From Fontimonas thermophila (lineage in GTDB: Bacteria > Pseudomonadota > Gammaproteobacteria > Nevskiales > Nevskiaceae): a stretch of DNA of 57,038 nucleotides. Below the pieces are notes generated by a model. That model was not told the DNA's origin and ran no database searches. It worked only from the letters and a program-made list of their open reading frames with translations. The translations under genes and the position numbers were made by a program. Positions 56,593-57,038 of this stretch are shown here, one piece after another; within the stretch, counting starts at the first letter, position 1; every line of letters begins with the position of its first letter. The DNA is taken from the NCBI RefSeq assembly GCF_900113085.1, contig NZ_FOOC01000013.1, forward strand, positions 1-57,038. Reading direction: 5' to 3'.

Positions 56593-56680
56593 TGGCGGAG
56601 GCGGTGAGATTCGAACTCACGAACGGTTGCCCGTTGCCGGTTTTCAAGACCGGTGCAATCAACCACTCTGCCACGCCTCC
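56593..56680 (-). tRNA. tRNA-Ser (anticodon UGA)
   Basis: An 88-base class II tRNA with a long variable arm. The acceptor GGAGGCG pairs with CGCCTCC, followed by discriminator G and encoded CCA at 56593-56595. The anticodon loop CTTGAAA in stem CCGGT/ACCGG gives UGA. The T-loop is GTTCGAATC. Confidence 0.96.
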
Positions 56681-57038
56681 GGAAGATTTTGTGGAGGGCC
56701 CGACATCCCCCCACCTTCAGTAGCGGTTCGATCTAGAGTCCGGGTTGGATGGTAGCCGATGCCAGTTGCCTGGCATAGGCGCTCGGTGTCAGCCCGCCCA
56801 ATGCCTGCTTCGGCCGCTCCTCGTTGTATTCCCGGCGCCAGGCTTCGATCACGGCACGGGCGTGCAGCAGGTGGGTGAACCAATGCTCGTTCAGGCACTC
56901 GTCGCGCAGGCGGCCGTTGAACGACTCGACGTAGGCGTTCTGGTTCGGTTTGCCTGGTTGGATCAGACGCAGCTGCACGCCACGCGCGTGCGCCCAGGCG
57001 ACCATGGCCTTGCCGCAGAACTCTTTGCCGTTGTCGGT
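56681..57038 (-). mobile_element. Second IS3-family element, partial, different from the left one
   Basis: The element starts between tRNA-Ser and the transposase stop; its exact end is not resolved, though CGACATCCCCCC near 56700 resembles an IS3 terminal pattern. Over the overlapping segment its transposase matches the left copy at only about two thirds of residues, so this is a separate IS. Its other end lies outside the window. Confidence 0.75.
56733..57038 (-). CDS. IS3-family transposase OrfB, C-terminal part (5' end beyond the window)
   Basis: About 100 residues of a DDE transposase. The frame is open from the right edge and begins with the second catalytic Asp in TDNGKEF. The Glu is in NAYVESFNG, followed by [25 protein letters not shown]-like sequence and LTPSAYARQ, and it stops at 56733. 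Unlike the left element, no nonsense codon interrupts the visible part. The N-terminal half and orfA are outside the window. Confidence 0.9.
   Translation of the reverse strand, partial: TDNGKEFCGKAMVAWAHARGVQLRLIQPGKPNQNAYVESFNGRLRDECLNEHWFTHLLHARAVIEAWRREYNEERPKQALGGLTPSAYARQLASATIQPGL

Overview
The window is 57 kb of high-GC bacterial DNA that reads as a non-enteric gammaproteobacterium. The evidence is gene content and order: smpB next to ssrA, a BarA/GacS-like kinase divergent from cysM and followed by rlmD, an mfd-csiV pair, a nagZ-hpt-MTIP run, and a tmRNA tag of gammaproteobacterial type. I cannot name the genus. Both ends fall inside IS3-family transposase genes, so the window probably corresponds to an assembly contig that broke at repeated IS copies.

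Layout, left to right. 1-1022: IS3-family element with a nonsense mutation in orfB. 1218-6351: tmRNA, smpB, a sodium-dependent NSS transporter with a short coupled leader ORF, rnfH, queA and tgt. 6407-11656: a damaged zone holding an MFS gene with an in-frame stop, an SSS sugar symporter with four frameshifts, and a bifunctional glucosylglycerol-phosphate synthase/phosphatase gene with one frameshift in a G6 tract. 11970-16750: two exported lipoprotein enzymes, a flavin amine oxidase and an unusual glycerophosphodiesterase-nitrilase fusion, divergent from a TetR regulator with a palindromic candidate operator. 16838-28508: mostly housekeeping genes: cysC, gpx, an acyl-CoA dehydrogenase, the hybrid kinase, cysM, an exonuclease, rlmD, a CYTH protein, a cytoplasmic YkuD-fold enzyme beside nagZ, hpt and methylthioinosine phosphorylase.

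28694-39269: an accessory block with a DUF1329 protein and, on the minus strand, TetR, a KAS III-like enzyme, an acyl-CoA ligase, two outer-membrane beta-barrel proteins, a lipase-like lipoprotein, a PhaB-like reductase and an MFS permease. The minus-strand genes are tightly packed and look like a route for cleaving, importing, activating and oxidising an ester or hydroxyacid polymer. The block lies between nagZ-hpt-MTIP and mfd-csiV, which I recall as neighbours in Pseudomonas.

39318-53816: a lipoprotein, csiV, mfd, an iron permease with a fused cytochrome c domain under a strong Fur-box candidate, clpB behind a sigma-32-type promoter, a sugar-phosphate transferase gene split by an amber codon, an HNH nuclease, a DUF1631 protein and a small acidic protein. 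53937-57038: a subtilase with a C-terminal sorting tail, tRNA-Ala(CGC), tRNA-Ser(UGA) and a second, different IS3-family transposase.

The best candidates for undescribed systems are the TetR / GDPD-nitrilase / amine-oxidase unit at 11970-16750 and the polyester or hydroxyalkanoate-use block at 30145-39269. Five genes carry nonsense or frameshift lesions. Whether these are real decay or sequence errors is the main open question for the window.
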